NCBI RefSeq assembly: GCF_027531905.1
Contig: NZ_JAPZSU010000053.1
Location: 1 to 64,000 of the forward strand
Direction of reading: 5' to 3'
Source of the DNA: Flavobacterium sp.
GTDB taxonomy: Bacteria > Bacteroidota > Bacteroidia > Flavobacteriales > Flavobacteriaceae
Length of the DNA: 64,000 nt
Of the stretch, positions 32,056 through 41,652 are shown piece by piece. The notes below the pieces were generated by a model. It saw nothing but the letters and a program-made list of their open reading frames with translations. It did no database searches and had not been told where the DNA came from. The position numbers and the translations under genes are program-made. Positions within the stretch are counted from its first letter, which is position 1. Every line of letters begins with the position of its first letter.

Positions 32056-33261
32056 TTACCCCACCGCATTCGCCACAATAAACCCACTCGTCCAAGCATT
32101 TTGGAAATTAAAGCCACCTGTAATGGCGTCGATGTTGACAATTTCACCCGCAAAATAAAGGTTGGGATGAATTTTACTTTCCATCGTTTTAAAGTTGATT
32201 TCCTTTAAATCAATACCACCAGCAGTAACGAATTCTTCTTTGAAAGTGCTTTTACCATTGATTTGGAAAACACCATTCGTGAGTTGTTGTGCCAAGTTTT
32301 GCAGTTGGGTTTTGGACAAATCCGCCCATTTGGTTTCAGCAGTAATGCCAGCAGCCAGTACCAAACTTTCCCACAAACGATTGGTGAGTTCAAAAGGTGA
32401 TTTTTTAGCGACTGTTTTTTTGGCTTGTTCTTGTTTTAGGGTTTTCAGTTGAGCGATGGCTTCTTCGGTATCGATGGTATGTAGCCAATTCACAAAAAGC
32501 GTAAATTGATAGTTTTTGTCGTGCAAAATGCGGGCACCCCAAGCGGATAGTTTCAAAATAGCGGGCCCACTCATCCCCCAATGGGTAATTAAAAGTGGCC
32601 CAGTGGCTTCGAGTTTGGTGTCTTTTACTCGCACGGTTACTTTTGCTGAAACGCCTGGTAATTCTTTGATTCGAGGGTCTTTGGTGTTAAAGGTAAATAA
32701 AGAGGGCACGGGAGGAATGATGGCGTGGCCAAATTCCTGTAGCATCTCCCAAATTTTTGGATTGCTTCCCGTTGCTAAAATCAATTTCTCGGCTTGATAA
32801 TTTTGATTTTGGGTATCAATTTTCCAGTAGTTGTCTTTTTTGAAAATAGATTGTACGCTCTGACCCGTGAGGACTTTGATGCCCAATTGTTGGGTGGCTT
32901 TTAGAAAACAGTCAATGATGGTTTGAGAAGAATTCGAAACAGGAAACATTCGGCCATCGTCTTCAATTTTCAGGGCTACGCCGTGGCGTTCAAACCACTC
33001 AATGGTATCTCCAGAGCAAAATTGATGGAAAGGACCTCGCAATTCTTTTTCGCCTCTTGGATAAAATTTTACGAGTTCGTTAGATTCAAAACAAGCGTGG
33101 GTCACATTGCAGCGCCCGCCACCCGAAATGCGCACTTTGCCTAGCACTTCGGCGCCACGTTCTAAAATGGCAACTTTGGCTTTTGGATTTCTTTCTACAA
33201 TGTTGATGGCAGTAAAAAAACCTGCAGCGCCACCTCCCACAATTAAACAGTCGTACATCAT
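32056..33261 (-). CDS. BaiN/HI0933-type FAD-dependent oxidoreductase
   Basis: A 401-residue flavoprotein. The N-terminal dinucleotide fold is CLIVGGGAAGFFTAINI; the family signature GKVRISGGGRCNVTHA (about residues 42-57) and the C-terminal FAGEIVNIDAITGGFNFQNAW (near 370-390) are diagnostic of the HI0933/BaiN group. Substrate not known; members include bile-acid reductases and proteins of unknown role. The start overlaps the GDPD stop (ATGATG over TGA), showing translational coupling with that gene. Confidence 0.86.
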   Translation of the reverse strand: MMYDCLIVGGGAAGFFTAINIVERNPKAKVAILERGAEVLGKVRISGGGRCNVTHACFESNELVKFYPRGEKELRGPFHQFCSGDTIEWFERHGVALKIEDDGRMFPVSNSSQTIIDCFLKATQQLGIKVLTGQSVQSIFKKDNYWKIDTQNQNYQAEKLILATGSNPKIWEMLQEFGHAIIPPVPSLFTFNTKDPRIKELPGVSAKVTVRVKDTKLEATGPLLITHWGMSGPAILKLSAWGARILHDKNYQFTLFVNWLHTIDTEEAIAQLKTLKQEQAKKTVAKKSPFELTNRLWESLVLAAGITAETKWADLSKTQLQNLAQQLTNGVFQINGKSTFKEEFVTAGGIDLKEINFKTMESKIHPNLYFAGEIVNIDAITGGFNFQNAWTSGFIVANAVG

Positions 33262-34001
33262 CGTAATCTTTCGGGAAAATTACAAAAAATTCCATCGACA
33301 CCCAATGCGATTACTTTTTTAATGTCTTCAGGTTCGTTTACGGTGTACGTATTGATTTTAAATCCTTCTTGGTGAATGCGTTTTACATTTTCGGGCGTAA
33401 GGGTTTTGAACCAAGGATTGATGGATTGTGCCTTTAATTGATGCGCTATTGGTAGTGCGTCTAGTGGATTTTCTTCGGTTAAAACGTCGATGGCTATTTT
33501 GGAATCGAGTTTTCGATAGGTTTCTAATTCGTTCCAAAGGAAACTCGAGATGATAAAATCAGAAGTTTTCCAGCCTTTTTTGCCAAAAGCAGCAACAATT
33601 TTATGTGTAGCTTCGGCGGTATTTTTGCCTTTTAATTCGATATTCAAAGGTACTTTTCGGTCGATGGTGGTGATGATTTCTTCTAGGGTAGGAATGTGAT
33701 GTCCGCCTTTTACGATTACTTTTCGCAAGGCTTCGAAAGAGTAGTCTTCTATCGGACCTTTTGCATTGGTTAGGCTATCCAAAATATCGTCGTGAAATAC
33801 CATCACTTCTCCTGTTTTGATGACGAACACATCAATTTCGATGCGGTCGACGCCCATCGCTAATGCTTTTTTAATCGCGGGAACGGTATTTTGGGTTTCG
33901 TGTCCCATAGCGCCTCTATGGCCTATGTTGAGTGGTTTGTGCATAGTAGTACAACTGGTTAATCCAATAAAAATAAGCCAAAGATACGGTTGAAGTTTCA
34001 T
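33258..34001 (-). CDS. Glycerophosphodiester phosphodiesterase
   Basis: Hydrolyses glycerophosphodiesters to glycerol 3-phosphate and an alcohol. The 247-residue protein has an N-terminal lipoprotein-like signal (MKLQPYLWLIFIGLTSC, Cys17), then NIGHRGAMGHETQNTVPA with the catalytic HRG, and IEIDVFVIKTGEVMVFHDD with the metal-binding Glu/Asp and second His. The C-terminal VDGIFCNFPERL is typical. It is placed in the envelope by the lipobox and is translationally coupled to the flavoprotein downstream. Confidence 0.88.
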   Translation of the reverse strand: MKLQPYLWLIFIGLTSCTTMHKPLNIGHRGAMGHETQNTVPAIKKALAMGVDRIEIDVFVIKTGEVMVFHDDILDSLTNAKGPIEDYSFEALRKVIVKGGHHIPTLEEIITTIDRKVPLNIELKGKNTAEATHKIVAAFGKKGWKTSDFIISSFLWNELETYRKLDSKIAIDVLTEENPLDALPIAHQLKAQSINPWFKTLTPENVKRIHQEGFKINTYTVNEPEDIKKVIALGVDGIFCNFPERLR

Positions 34002-34521
34002 TTTTTTTCTTTTGGTCTAAAATAGGAAAAAGCAATTACTTCTTGGTTAAATATGACGTTATCATTGTTTTATGTTTTTTTGTGAAATTAACCGCAAGGT
34101 TCGCAAAGTTTTACGCAAGGAACGCAAAGTGAAAAAGTATTTCTTCATGTTTCTTTGTGGTAAAAATTAACCGCAAGGTGCGCAAAGATGTACACAAGGA
34201 ACGCAAAGTATAAAAGTATTTTTTAGTGTTTCTTTGTGGTAAAAATTAACCGCAAGGCTCGCAAAGATTTAAGCAAGGAACGCAAAGTGAAAAAGTACAA
34301 AAGTATTTCTTAGTGTTACTTTGTGATTTCTTAGTGTTTCTTTGTGGTAAAAATTAACCGCAAGGTGCGCAAAGATGTACGCATGGAACGCAAAGTATAA
34401 AAGTACAAAAGCATTGCTTCTTGTTTCTTCGTGGAAAAAAAACGCCACAAATTCAAAAATTTTAATCCCTATTTGGGAAATGAATTTGCAAATTTGCGGT
34501 GTTTGAATTCTTATGAAATCT
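34002..34521. other. 520-bp intergenic region with tandem repeats
   Basis: No gene. Most of it is the 79-bp tandem repeat at 34087-34432. The right end (34433-34521) holds AT-rich sequence with a partial inverted repeat AAATTTGC/GCAAATT near 34484-34500, downstream of the minus-strand amylase stop. Confidence 0.6.
34087..34432. repeat. 79-bp tandem repeat, four copies
   Basis: Copies start with ATTAACCGCAAGG at 34087, 34166, 34245 and 34353. The first two spacings are exactly 79 bp; the third unit is 108 bp because a 29-bp piece (AGTGTTACTTTGTGATTTC region) is repeated within it. Each unit holds two CGCAAGG and two CGCAAAG words plus TTTCTTTGTGGTAAAA. Copies differ by a few substitutions. 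There are no unique spacers, so it is not a CRISPR array. Confidence 0.88.
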
Positions 34522-36186
34522 TTATTTTTTTTCTTCTAAAAGCACAAAAGTGAAATTAGAATTGATACTTACTTTTCCATTGGTCACTTTTGCTTCTTGG
34601 TTAGAATAAGCATCGCGAAGAAGGGTTCCATCTGCGAAAATTGTGCCTACAGGTATTTCTTTGGCTCCAAGATTCACATCTAATGCAATGACCACTTGGT
34701 CGGTGAAGTTTCCATTTGAAAAATAACGACTGAAGGTATAAGGAGTAGCCGAGATTTGTTTGTGAACTCCAGCTCCGATTGCAGGATGGTTTTTTCTGAA
34801 CTGTCCTAGTTTTTGCCAATGCGCCAATGTTTTTTGAGTTTCAGGATTGGTTTTGATGGCTTTCCAATTCATAAATGAGCGTAAAGTGGCATCGCCTTTT
34901 GCACCTTCGATAGCTAAGGAACGGGCAGATTCATCCCCATAATACACTTGCGAAATTCCGGGAGAAAGCAAAAGTTTAGTCCCACTTTCGATGGTTTTTT
35001 CTCTTTTGGCATCGAATGGACCACCATCGTCGTGAGAGGATAAATAATTCAGCACGCTATACCCTTGTAGCTCATCGTTTAGCTTTGAAGAGTATTTGGA
35101 AAAGATGAATTCATAGTCTTTTTGTGCATCCCATTTGAACTCAAAATTAATCATATTGTTGAAGCCATTTTGGAAATAATTGATTTTTTTATCGCCAAAA
35201 TCAAATTCTTGGCCAGCGCTTATTCCGTAGTTATATACCTCGGCTATGGTGTAAAACGAGTTGTTATCTAGAACTTTGGACGGGTTGTTTTTCTTCCAAA
35301 CCTCAAAGGCATAATTGCATTCTTTTTGGAAGGCTGCCCATACTTTTTCGTCGGTGTGTTTTACGGTATCGGCACGGTAGCCATCGATTCCAAATTCAAC
35401 GATATAATCGGTCAACCATTTGATGATGTAGTATTTTGGCGCTCTTGGATAGCCTGTTCTTTTGAAAAAAGCATCTAACGAAGCCATTTCTTTTTCGTAA
35501 CGGCCTTCTTTTTTCCATTTTTCAATTAAGAAAGGAGGAAGGGCTACTTCTTTTTCGCTTTCGGTTTTTACGTCTGGAAGGTTGGCTACTAGTGTACAAG
35601 CGGTAGTTCCTTCGAAAGTTTTGTAATCGCATTGAGGAGATGTTCTTACCCATTCGCTTGGCCATACGGGATCATTGGCTGTTACGGGTCCTGTGTGATT
35701 GATTACACCATCTAATACAATTCGGATTCCTTTGGCGTGCGCTTTTTTAACCAATTCTGCTAAGTCTTTTTTAGTACCAAAATTTGGATCTAAAGCCGTC
35801 CAATCTTTGGCCCAATACCCGTGGAAGCCATAACTTAAACCGGTTCCTTCGTCTACACCATCGTGAATTTGTTCTACAATTGGTGTCAACCAAATGGCAT
35901 TGATTCCTAGTTTTTCAAAATAACTTTCTTCTATTTTTTTAGTGATTCCTTTTATATTTCCTCCCTCAAAACCGCGTAGTTTTCCAGTAGTTTTGGTTCG
36001 GTCAAAATAAATTTCTTTCTTATTGTTGTCGTCATTAAAACGGTCGGTTAGCAAGAAATACAAATTGGCACCTTCCCAAACAAAAGGAGTAGTTTCTTTT
36101 TTAGGTGAACCCTTTTTTTGGGCATTAGTATATCCGCAAAACAAGGAAAATAGGGCGAGTGTTAATGCTAAAGCTTTATTTTTCAT
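34522..36186 (-). CDS. Periplasmic alpha-amylase family (GH13) enzyme
   Basis: A 554-residue secreted glycosidase; signal peptide MKNKALALTLALFSLFCGYTNAQ-type cleavage near residue 23. GH13 regions are clear: LGINAIWLTPI, region I VLDGVINHTGP, region II IDGYRADTVKH with the nucleophile Asp, region III FYTIAEVYNYG with the acid/base Glu, and region IV LSSHDDGG. Without a T9SS domain or lipobox it is probably periplasmic (neopullulanase/SusA-like role on imported maltodextrins). It lies 3 bp after the GH31 gene, in the malT operon arm of the starch locus. Confidence 0.9.
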   Translation of the reverse strand: MKNKALALTLALFSLFCGYTNAQKKGSPKKETTPFVWEGANLYFLLTDRFNDDNNKKEIYFDRTKTTGKLRGFEGGNIKGITKKIEESYFEKLGINAIWLTPIVEQIHDGVDEGTGLSYGFHGYWAKDWTALDPNFGTKKDLAELVKKAHAKGIRIVLDGVINHTGPVTANDPVWPSEWVRTSPQCDYKTFEGTTACTLVANLPDVKTESEKEVALPPFLIEKWKKEGRYEKEMASLDAFFKRTGYPRAPKYYIIKWLTDYIVEFGIDGYRADTVKHTDEKVWAAFQKECNYAFEVWKKNNPSKVLDNNSFYTIAEVYNYGISAGQEFDFGDKKINYFQNGFNNMINFEFKWDAQKDYEFIFSKYSSKLNDELQGYSVLNYLSSHDDGGPFDAKREKTIESGTKLLLSPGISQVYYGDESARSLAIEGAKGDATLRSFMNWKAIKTNPETQKTLAHWQKLGQFRKNHPAIGAGVHKQISATPYTFSRYFSNGNFTDQVVIALDVNLGAKEIPVGTIFADGTLLRDAYSNQEAKVTNGKVSINSNFTFVLLEEKK

Positions 36187-36189
36187 TAT

Positions 36190-38553
36190 TTATTGAATTT
36201 GAATTAGCGTTGGTTTGTTTTTGGTTACTGGAATTGAAACATTTATCGTGTTCGATTCTTTTGTGAATGGGGTTACAACTCCGTTTACTTTGATTTGGCT
36301 GGCAGTAGGAGCGTTGTGCAATATCAAATTGGCTTTTTTGTCTTTTGAAGTGTAGGTTTTTCCAACTTGTGTTGCAACGGTAATAGTAGTCACTTTGTTT
36401 TTAGAAATGGCTTTGAAATTGAGTATTTCATAATTCCCTTTTTCAAAAGCATTGCTGGTCAATCCATCATCATTGTAGAGCTTCCCTTCGCTGTTTGTTG
36501 TTTTTTCGTCCATAAAATAATGCAAGTCAAAGGAGTCTAAACTATATTTTGTGGTATTTTGAATGGTTTTTATCATTGGAATGAAAGCACCCCCACGTAC
36601 AAAAACCGGAATATGATCGGTGGCTGTAGCTACATTTGCAGTACTTCCTCCTTGGTATTTTGCATCAGAATAAAAGTCGAACCAGGTATTGTTTTTTGGA
36701 AAATAGATCTCTGCCGATTTCTTACCTGCTTCGGTGATGGGATGAACCAGAAAGTCATTACCCCAAAGGTAAGTGTGTGCTACGGTTTGTAGCGTTTTGT
36801 TTTCAGGCTCTTCAAAAAACAAGGGACGCATCAATGGGGTTCCTTTTTGATTATTTTCAAAGGCGATGGTATAATTGTAAGGCAACAATTGGTATCTCAA
36901 TTCCACTTGTTTTTTAGCATTAGCTTTGGTTACAATGTCTTTAAAAACAGGTTCTGAAGGAACTTCTTGTTGGGCATGCGGTCTAAAAATGGGTTGAAAA
37001 ACACCATATTGTAACCATCTTAGGTACAATTCATTGTCGTAGTAATCACCGGCAAATCCACCTAAATCGGAGTGCATGTAGCCTATCCCTTGTAATCCCA
37101 TTTGTAAAGAAATTTCGGTTTGTGGCTGTAATCCGCCCCAAGTACGATTCACATCGCCTGTCCAGGGCATCATACCAAAACGTTGCGATCCAGAGTAACC
37201 TGAACGCATCAAGATAAACGGACGCGTAGCTGAAAAGTCTTTTTTGTAGCCCTCTGCAATTAATTCTGCCCAGTGGTGACCGTAGATATTGTGTACTTCG
37301 TCAGCGGTTCCACCTTTTGTGATGGCAGCTGAAGGGAATACTTCGGGTTCTCCTAGATCGCCCCAAAATCCGCCAACACCTTGTTGGATTAATCTTTTGT
37401 ACACATCCCAAAACCATTGTTTTCCGTCGGGATTGAAAATATCTACAATTCCGGTGTTACCAAAAAAGAAATCAAAAGTAAACGGTTTACCATCTTTGTC
37501 CGTTGCTAAAACTTTTTTCTCTACGGTTTCATTCCATTTACTTGATGTTGTAGTGATGAACGGTTCGGTAATCAAAACGGTTTTTACGCCTTTTTGGTTT
37601 AAGTCATCGATCATTTTGGTTGGATTGGGAAAGTTGTCTTTGTCCCAATCTAAATTACCCATAGTTCCAGTAATTTCTTTTCCAAACCAATATAAATCCA
37701 AAATAATAGCATCTACAGGAATACCATCTTTGAGGTATTTATCAATAGTTTTGTTGACTTCGTCTTGTGAGTGATACCCAAAACGGCTGGAGAAATTCCC
37801 TAAAGTCCAAAGCGCAGGCAAAGGTTGTTTTCCAGTTAACGTCGTATAACTATCAATCAAATCAGTCCAAGAATTTCCTGCAATTACCTGATAGGTTTTA
37901 CGACCCGAAATGGTTTCATAAGCCAAAGTATTGTCTTTTTTACTATCTAAATCCAAGTAACCAATTGGCGCATTGTCAAAATGCACTGCATAGATTTTAG
38001 AAGAAAGCACTAAAGGCATAGTGAAATTCATCAATTCAGAATGCGTTTCGTAGCCATAATGGGCTTTGTTGTACAATTGTAAACGATGGCCACGACGGTT
38101 CATGCCCAAAACTCGTTCTCCAGTACCGTACAATATTTCGGTATTATCTAAATTAAAATCAAGGATTTCGTGGTTGTCTTTTTTGAAATAGCCTGTTTTT
38201 TCCGAAATCAGTTCTTTGTTTTTGTACAAGTAGCTTATTTTAAAAGGCATTTTTTCAATAACGACCACAATTCCATTTGTTGCCATTTGAATGGAAGTTG
38301 GAGTTGTGGTAATTTTGAGGTTGACCTTTTGAGGCGATGCCACTACGGCATGTGATTTGGGATTGGCTTTTTCTCCATTTGGTACAAACGAAGTGGAAAT
38401 GATTTTGTCAGAATACGGTTGGAAAGTGTACACACCATCTGAAGTCGTAACTTCAAGAGATTGATTGTTTTTTTTGAAACTTTCAAACTTTCGATTGGCA
38501 TTTTGTGCCAATGCTAGTGAGCTGAATAACAGGAATACGATTATTTTTCTCAT
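36190..38553 (-). CDS. GH31 alpha-glucosidase
   Basis: A 787-residue exported enzyme releasing glucose from the non-reducing ends of maltodextrins. Signal peptide MRKIIVFLLFSSLALAQ. The catalytic nucleophile lies in GFWGDLGEPE (Asp), and the acid/base region is FGMMPWTGDVNRTW. Other GH31 landmarks are LWTLGNFSSRFGYHSQDEV, DLYWFGKE and RPFILMRSGYSGSQRFG; C-terminal beta-sandwich with DDGLTSNAFEKGNYE. It is followed by the GH13 gene with a 3-bp gap and preceded by a strong intra-operon hairpin after the GH65 gene. Confidence 0.92.
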   Translation of the reverse strand: MRKIIVFLLFSSLALAQNANRKFESFKKNNQSLEVTTSDGVYTFQPYSDKIISTSFVPNGEKANPKSHAVVASPQKVNLKITTTPTSIQMATNGIVVVIEKMPFKISYLYKNKELISEKTGYFKKDNHEILDFNLDNTEILYGTGERVLGMNRRGHRLQLYNKAHYGYETHSELMNFTMPLVLSSKIYAVHFDNAPIGYLDLDSKKDNTLAYETISGRKTYQVIAGNSWTDLIDSYTTLTGKQPLPALWTLGNFSSRFGYHSQDEVNKTIDKYLKDGIPVDAIILDLYWFGKEITGTMGNLDWDKDNFPNPTKMIDDLNQKGVKTVLITEPFITTTSSKWNETVEKKVLATDKDGKPFTFDFFFGNTGIVDIFNPDGKQWFWDVYKRLIQQGVGGFWGDLGEPEVFPSAAITKGGTADEVHNIYGHHWAELIAEGYKKDFSATRPFILMRSGYSGSQRFGMMPWTGDVNRTWGGLQPQTEISLQMGLQGIGYMHSDLGGFAGDYYDNELYLRWLQYGVFQPIFRPHAQQEVPSEPVFKDIVTKANAKKQVELRYQLLPYNYTIAFENNQKGTPLMRPLFFEEPENKTLQTVAHTYLWGNDFLVHPITEAGKKSAEIYFPKNNTWFDFYSDAKYQGGSTANVATATDHIPVFVRGGAFIPMIKTIQNTTKYSLDSFDLHYFMDEKTTNSEGKLYNDDGLTSNAFEKGNYEILNFKAISKNKVTTITVATQVGKTYTSKDKKANLILHNAPTASQIKVNGVVTPFTKESNTINVSIPVTKNKPTLIQIQ

Positions 38554-38568
38554 TTTTTTTAAATTTTA

Positions 38569-38598
38569 AACCCTTTCAAAGCGGACTTTGAAAGGGTT
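38569..38598 (-). terminator. Intra-operon hairpin between GH65 and GH31 genes
   Basis: A perfect 13-bp stem, AACCCTTTCAAAG / CTTTGAAAGGGTT, with a 4-nt loop. On the coding strand it is followed by TAAAATTT rather than a clean T run, so it may be a partial terminator or a 3' end stabiliser lowering downstream GH31/GH13 expression. Confidence 0.6.
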
Positions 38599-38619
38599 AT
38601 TATTATTAAGTGAATTGAA

Positions 38620-40911
38620 TTAGTTGGGTTGAACCACTACTTCTTTTCCGTTGACAAATACGGTCAATGCTTGGTCTCCTTCTAATGAAAATTTGGTTTC
38701 ATTATGAGTGACTTTTATTTTAAGGATTTGATGTCTAAAGTTGATTTTAAACGAATAGCCTTCCCATTCATTTGGGATTTTTGGAGCAAAATGTAAGGCG
38801 TCATTTTTGATACGCATTCCTCCAAAACCTTCTACAATACTCATCCAAGTCCCTGCCATAGAGGTAATGTGGCAGCCTTCTTCTACTTCTTTGTTGTAGT
38901 CATCTAAATCTAGACGAGAAGTTCTTAAGTAGAACGCATACGCCATATCCATTTTGTCTAATTTGGCCGCTTGGATAGAATGCACGCATGGAGAAAGGGA
39001 ACTTTCGTGAACTGTAAATGATTCATAGAATTCAAAATTCTTCCTTAATTCTTCTGTAGTAAAATGATCTTCGAAGAAATAGAATCCTTGAAGTACGTCC
39101 GCTTGCTTGATGTATGGCGAACGCAATACTCTATCCCAAGACCATTTTTGATTAATTGGTCGTTGCGATTTGTCTAGGTCTTTTACAGGAACTAAATCTT
39201 TGTCTAAGAAGCCATCTTGCTGCAAGTAAATCCCCAATTCTTCTGATTTTGGGAAATACATATTGCCAGCAACTTTTTTCCAATCTTGTAATTCAGCATC
39301 ACCGAGACTTACTTTTTCGATGATACGTTTGTGATCTGAAGGATACTCTGTGGCTACTTTTTGAATTTGCTCATAGGTATAATCAATACACCATTTAGCA
39401 ATATAATTGGTGTAGAAGTTATTATTGATGTTGTTCTCGTATTCGTTAGGTCCAGTTACTCCTAGAATAACGAATTGGTTTTTGTCTTTAGAGAAAGAAG
39501 CTCTTTGGTGCCAAAAACGTGCGATACCAATCAAAACTTCTAATCCTTTTTCTGGGATATAAGAATAATCTCCAGTATATCTGTAATAGTTAAATATAGC
39601 AAAAGCGATGGCTCCATTACGGTGAATTTCTTCGTGTGTAATTTCCCATTCGTTATGGCATTCTTCACCATTCATGGTAACCATTGGATACAAAGCTGCA
39701 CCGTTTTTGAATCCTAAATTGTCTTTAGCATTTTCAATGGCTTTGTCCAATTGGTTGTAACGATACGTCAATAAGTTACGCGCAACTTCTTGGTCTTTGG
39801 TGGCCATGTAAAACGGAATACAATACGCTTCAGTATCCCAATATGTTGATCCACCATATTTTTCTCCGGTAAAACCTTTTGGACCAATGTTTAAGCGAGA
39901 ATCTTTCCCTAAATACGTTTGATTTAATTGGAAAATATTGAAACGAATTCCTTGTTGTGCTTTTACATCTCCGGCAATGGTAATGTCTGACATTTCCCAA
40001 ATTTTTGCCCAAGCGTCAATTTGTTCTTGTAAAGACACTTCATAGCCTTTAGCTAAAGCGGTTTGAATCACTTTTTCGGCAGCCGCCAAAGTGTTATCGT
40101 AATTTAAAGAAACCGTATACCCTCCAATTTTTTGGATAGAAGATACTTCTCCTTTGGCCACCAAAGTATCATAAGTGTATTGTACTTTGTCGTTTGTAGA
40201 TTCAATGGATGAAGCTGATATTTGAGAAGGAACTCCATTAATCAAAACGGTATTGTGCATAAAAGTGGTCACTTTAAAATGCGTTTTGAACGTTTGAGCG
40301 GTTACAAAAGCGTCATGCGTAGCTTTTTTTACTTCAAGAGGTTCCCAGAATTTTTCTTCCCAATTGGCATCTTCATTGGTGATTCCAGCATCAATATACG
40401 GTTTGTAGACTATTTTTGCATCCTTGTTTAGTGGAGTGATTTCATAGTTGATGAATCCTGCTTCGTCTAAATTTAAACTTAAAAAACGACGGACATTTAC
40501 AGCAATTTCAGTTCCGTTGGCCAAAGTCGCTTCGAAGGAACGGTGGTACCATCCTTCTTTCATGTTCAATTCTCTTTTGAAATTTTTAACTTGAGTACAA
40601 GTAAATAAATCAAAATTTTCACCATTAATTTCTATATCAATTCCAATCCAGTTCGGAGCATTTAATACTTTAGCGAAGTATTTTGGGTACCCGTTTTTCC
40701 ACCATCCCACTTTCGTTTTATCTGGATAGTAAATTCCGGCAATATAACTTCCTTGAAAAGTTGGTCCAGAGTAGCTTTCTTCAAAATTAGCTCTTTGTCC
40801 CATAGCGCCATTTCCTATACTGAAAAGACTTTCGGATGATTTTACTCTTTCGACATCAAATTCTTCTTCAATGATGGACCAATTGTCTGCTTTTATATAA
40901 TCTTGGTTCAT
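38620..40911 (-). CDS. GH65 maltose phosphorylase-type enzyme
   Basis: Phosphorolysis of maltose to glucose and beta-glucose 1-phosphate in the cytosol. The 763-residue protein has no signal peptide. GH65 hallmarks: KGFTGEKYGGSTYWDTEAY (phosphate and substrate region), GEECHNEWEITHEEIHRNGA with the catalytic acid Glu of HNEWEITHEE, and the VTGPNEYENNINNNFYTN block. The adjacent beta-phosphoglucomutase and MalT-type transporter make maltose the most likely substrate; kojibiose or trehalose phosphorylases share the fold. It is third in the malT operon. Confidence 0.9.
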   Translation of the reverse strand: MNQDYIKADNWSIIEEEFDVERVKSSESLFSIGNGAMGQRANFEESYSGPTFQGSYIAGIYYPDKTKVGWWKNGYPKYFAKVLNAPNWIGIDIEINGENFDLFTCTQVKNFKRELNMKEGWYHRSFEATLANGTEIAVNVRRFLSLNLDEAGFINYEITPLNKDAKIVYKPYIDAGITNEDANWEEKFWEPLEVKKATHDAFVTAQTFKTHFKVTTFMHNTVLINGVPSQISASSIESTNDKVQYTYDTLVAKGEVSSIQKIGGYTVSLNYDNTLAAAEKVIQTALAKGYEVSLQEQIDAWAKIWEMSDITIAGDVKAQQGIRFNIFQLNQTYLGKDSRLNIGPKGFTGEKYGGSTYWDTEAYCIPFYMATKDQEVARNLLTYRYNQLDKAIENAKDNLGFKNGAALYPMVTMNGEECHNEWEITHEEIHRNGAIAFAIFNYYRYTGDYSYIPEKGLEVLIGIARFWHQRASFSKDKNQFVILGVTGPNEYENNINNNFYTNYIAKWCIDYTYEQIQKVATEYPSDHKRIIEKVSLGDAELQDWKKVAGNMYFPKSEELGIYLQQDGFLDKDLVPVKDLDKSQRPINQKWSWDRVLRSPYIKQADVLQGFYFFEDHFTTEELRKNFEFYESFTVHESSLSPCVHSIQAAKLDKMDMAYAFYLRTSRLDLDDYNKEVEEGCHITSMAGTWMSIVEGFGGMRIKNDALHFAPKIPNEWEGYSFKINFRHQILKIKVTHNETKFSLEGDQALTVFVNGKEVVVQPN

Positions 40912-40980
40912 TTTATTTTAATTTATTTTAATTTCTATTGTTATTCTGTGGCGACTTATTTTAAAGTCAAAAGAAATCTT

Positions 40981-41640
40981 TTATTTTTCTATTAATTCCT
41001 TTAAAAACTCAGTTCCCATGAAGGTAAAATCCTTAAAGTTATGGTGCGCTTCATGTAAAATACTATCATCGCCAATTCCGATACTCGTCATGTTGCCAAT
41101 GTTAGCAGCTTGAATTCCCGCGACAGAATCTTCAAAAACAAAAGCATCCTTAGCGGCTACATTTAAAAGTTTAGCAGCTATTAAAAACACTTCGGGATCA
41201 GGTTTTGCGTTTGATACATCATTGCCATCTACAATGGCATCGAAATAAGATAGAATGCCTGTTTTTTCTAAAATAGGTCTTGCGTTTTTACTAGCCGAAC
41301 CTAAGGCGATGAGTTGTTCGTTGTCTTTTAGGTAATTCAAAACGGAGTGTACGCCTGGAAGCAATTCGCTCTCGTCCATATCTACCAAATAAGACAAATA
41401 GTCTTCATTTTTTTGAACCAACCATTGCTCTTTTTGTTCCTGAGTGGCTTGTATGTCGCCTAATTCTAAAATAATATCTAGCGATCGTACTCGGCTAACT
41501 CCTTTTAATAATTCATTATGTTCGTGTGTAAATTCGATGTTTAAGCTGTCAGCAATTTTCTTCCAAGCTAAATAATGGTATTTTGCTGTGTCCACAATTA
41601 CACCATCTAAATCGAAAATAAATCCTTTTTTTTTCTTCAT
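40981..41640 (-). CDS. pgmB: Beta-phosphoglucomutase
   Basis: HAD-superfamily enzyme converting beta-glucose 1-phosphate to glucose 6-phosphate. The 219-residue protein starts with the catalytic FIFDLDGVIVDTAKYHYLAW (nucleophile Asp and acid/base Asp two residues on), and has LIALGSASKNARPIL (motif II Ser) and KPDPEVFLIAAKLLNV with FEDSVAGIQAA (motifs III-IV). Its place between the transporter and GH65 genes matches the phosphorolytic maltose pathway exactly. Gap to the transporter is 12 bp. Confidence 0.93.
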   Translation of the reverse strand: MKKKKGFIFDLDGVIVDTAKYHYLAWKKIADSLNIEFTHEHNELLKGVSRVRSLDIILELGDIQATQEQKEQWLVQKNEDYLSYLVDMDESELLPGVHSVLNYLKDNEQLIALGSASKNARPILEKTGILSYFDAIVDGNDVSNAKPDPEVFLIAAKLLNVAAKDAFVFEDSVAGIQAANIGNMTSIGIGDDSILHEAHHNFKDFTFMGTEFLKELIEK

Positions 41641-41652
41641 TTTAAAAATATT

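Noticed and set aside
34087..34432. Possible CRISPR array
   Set aside because: Units are contiguous near-identical tandem repeats without unique spacers, and no cas genes are present.
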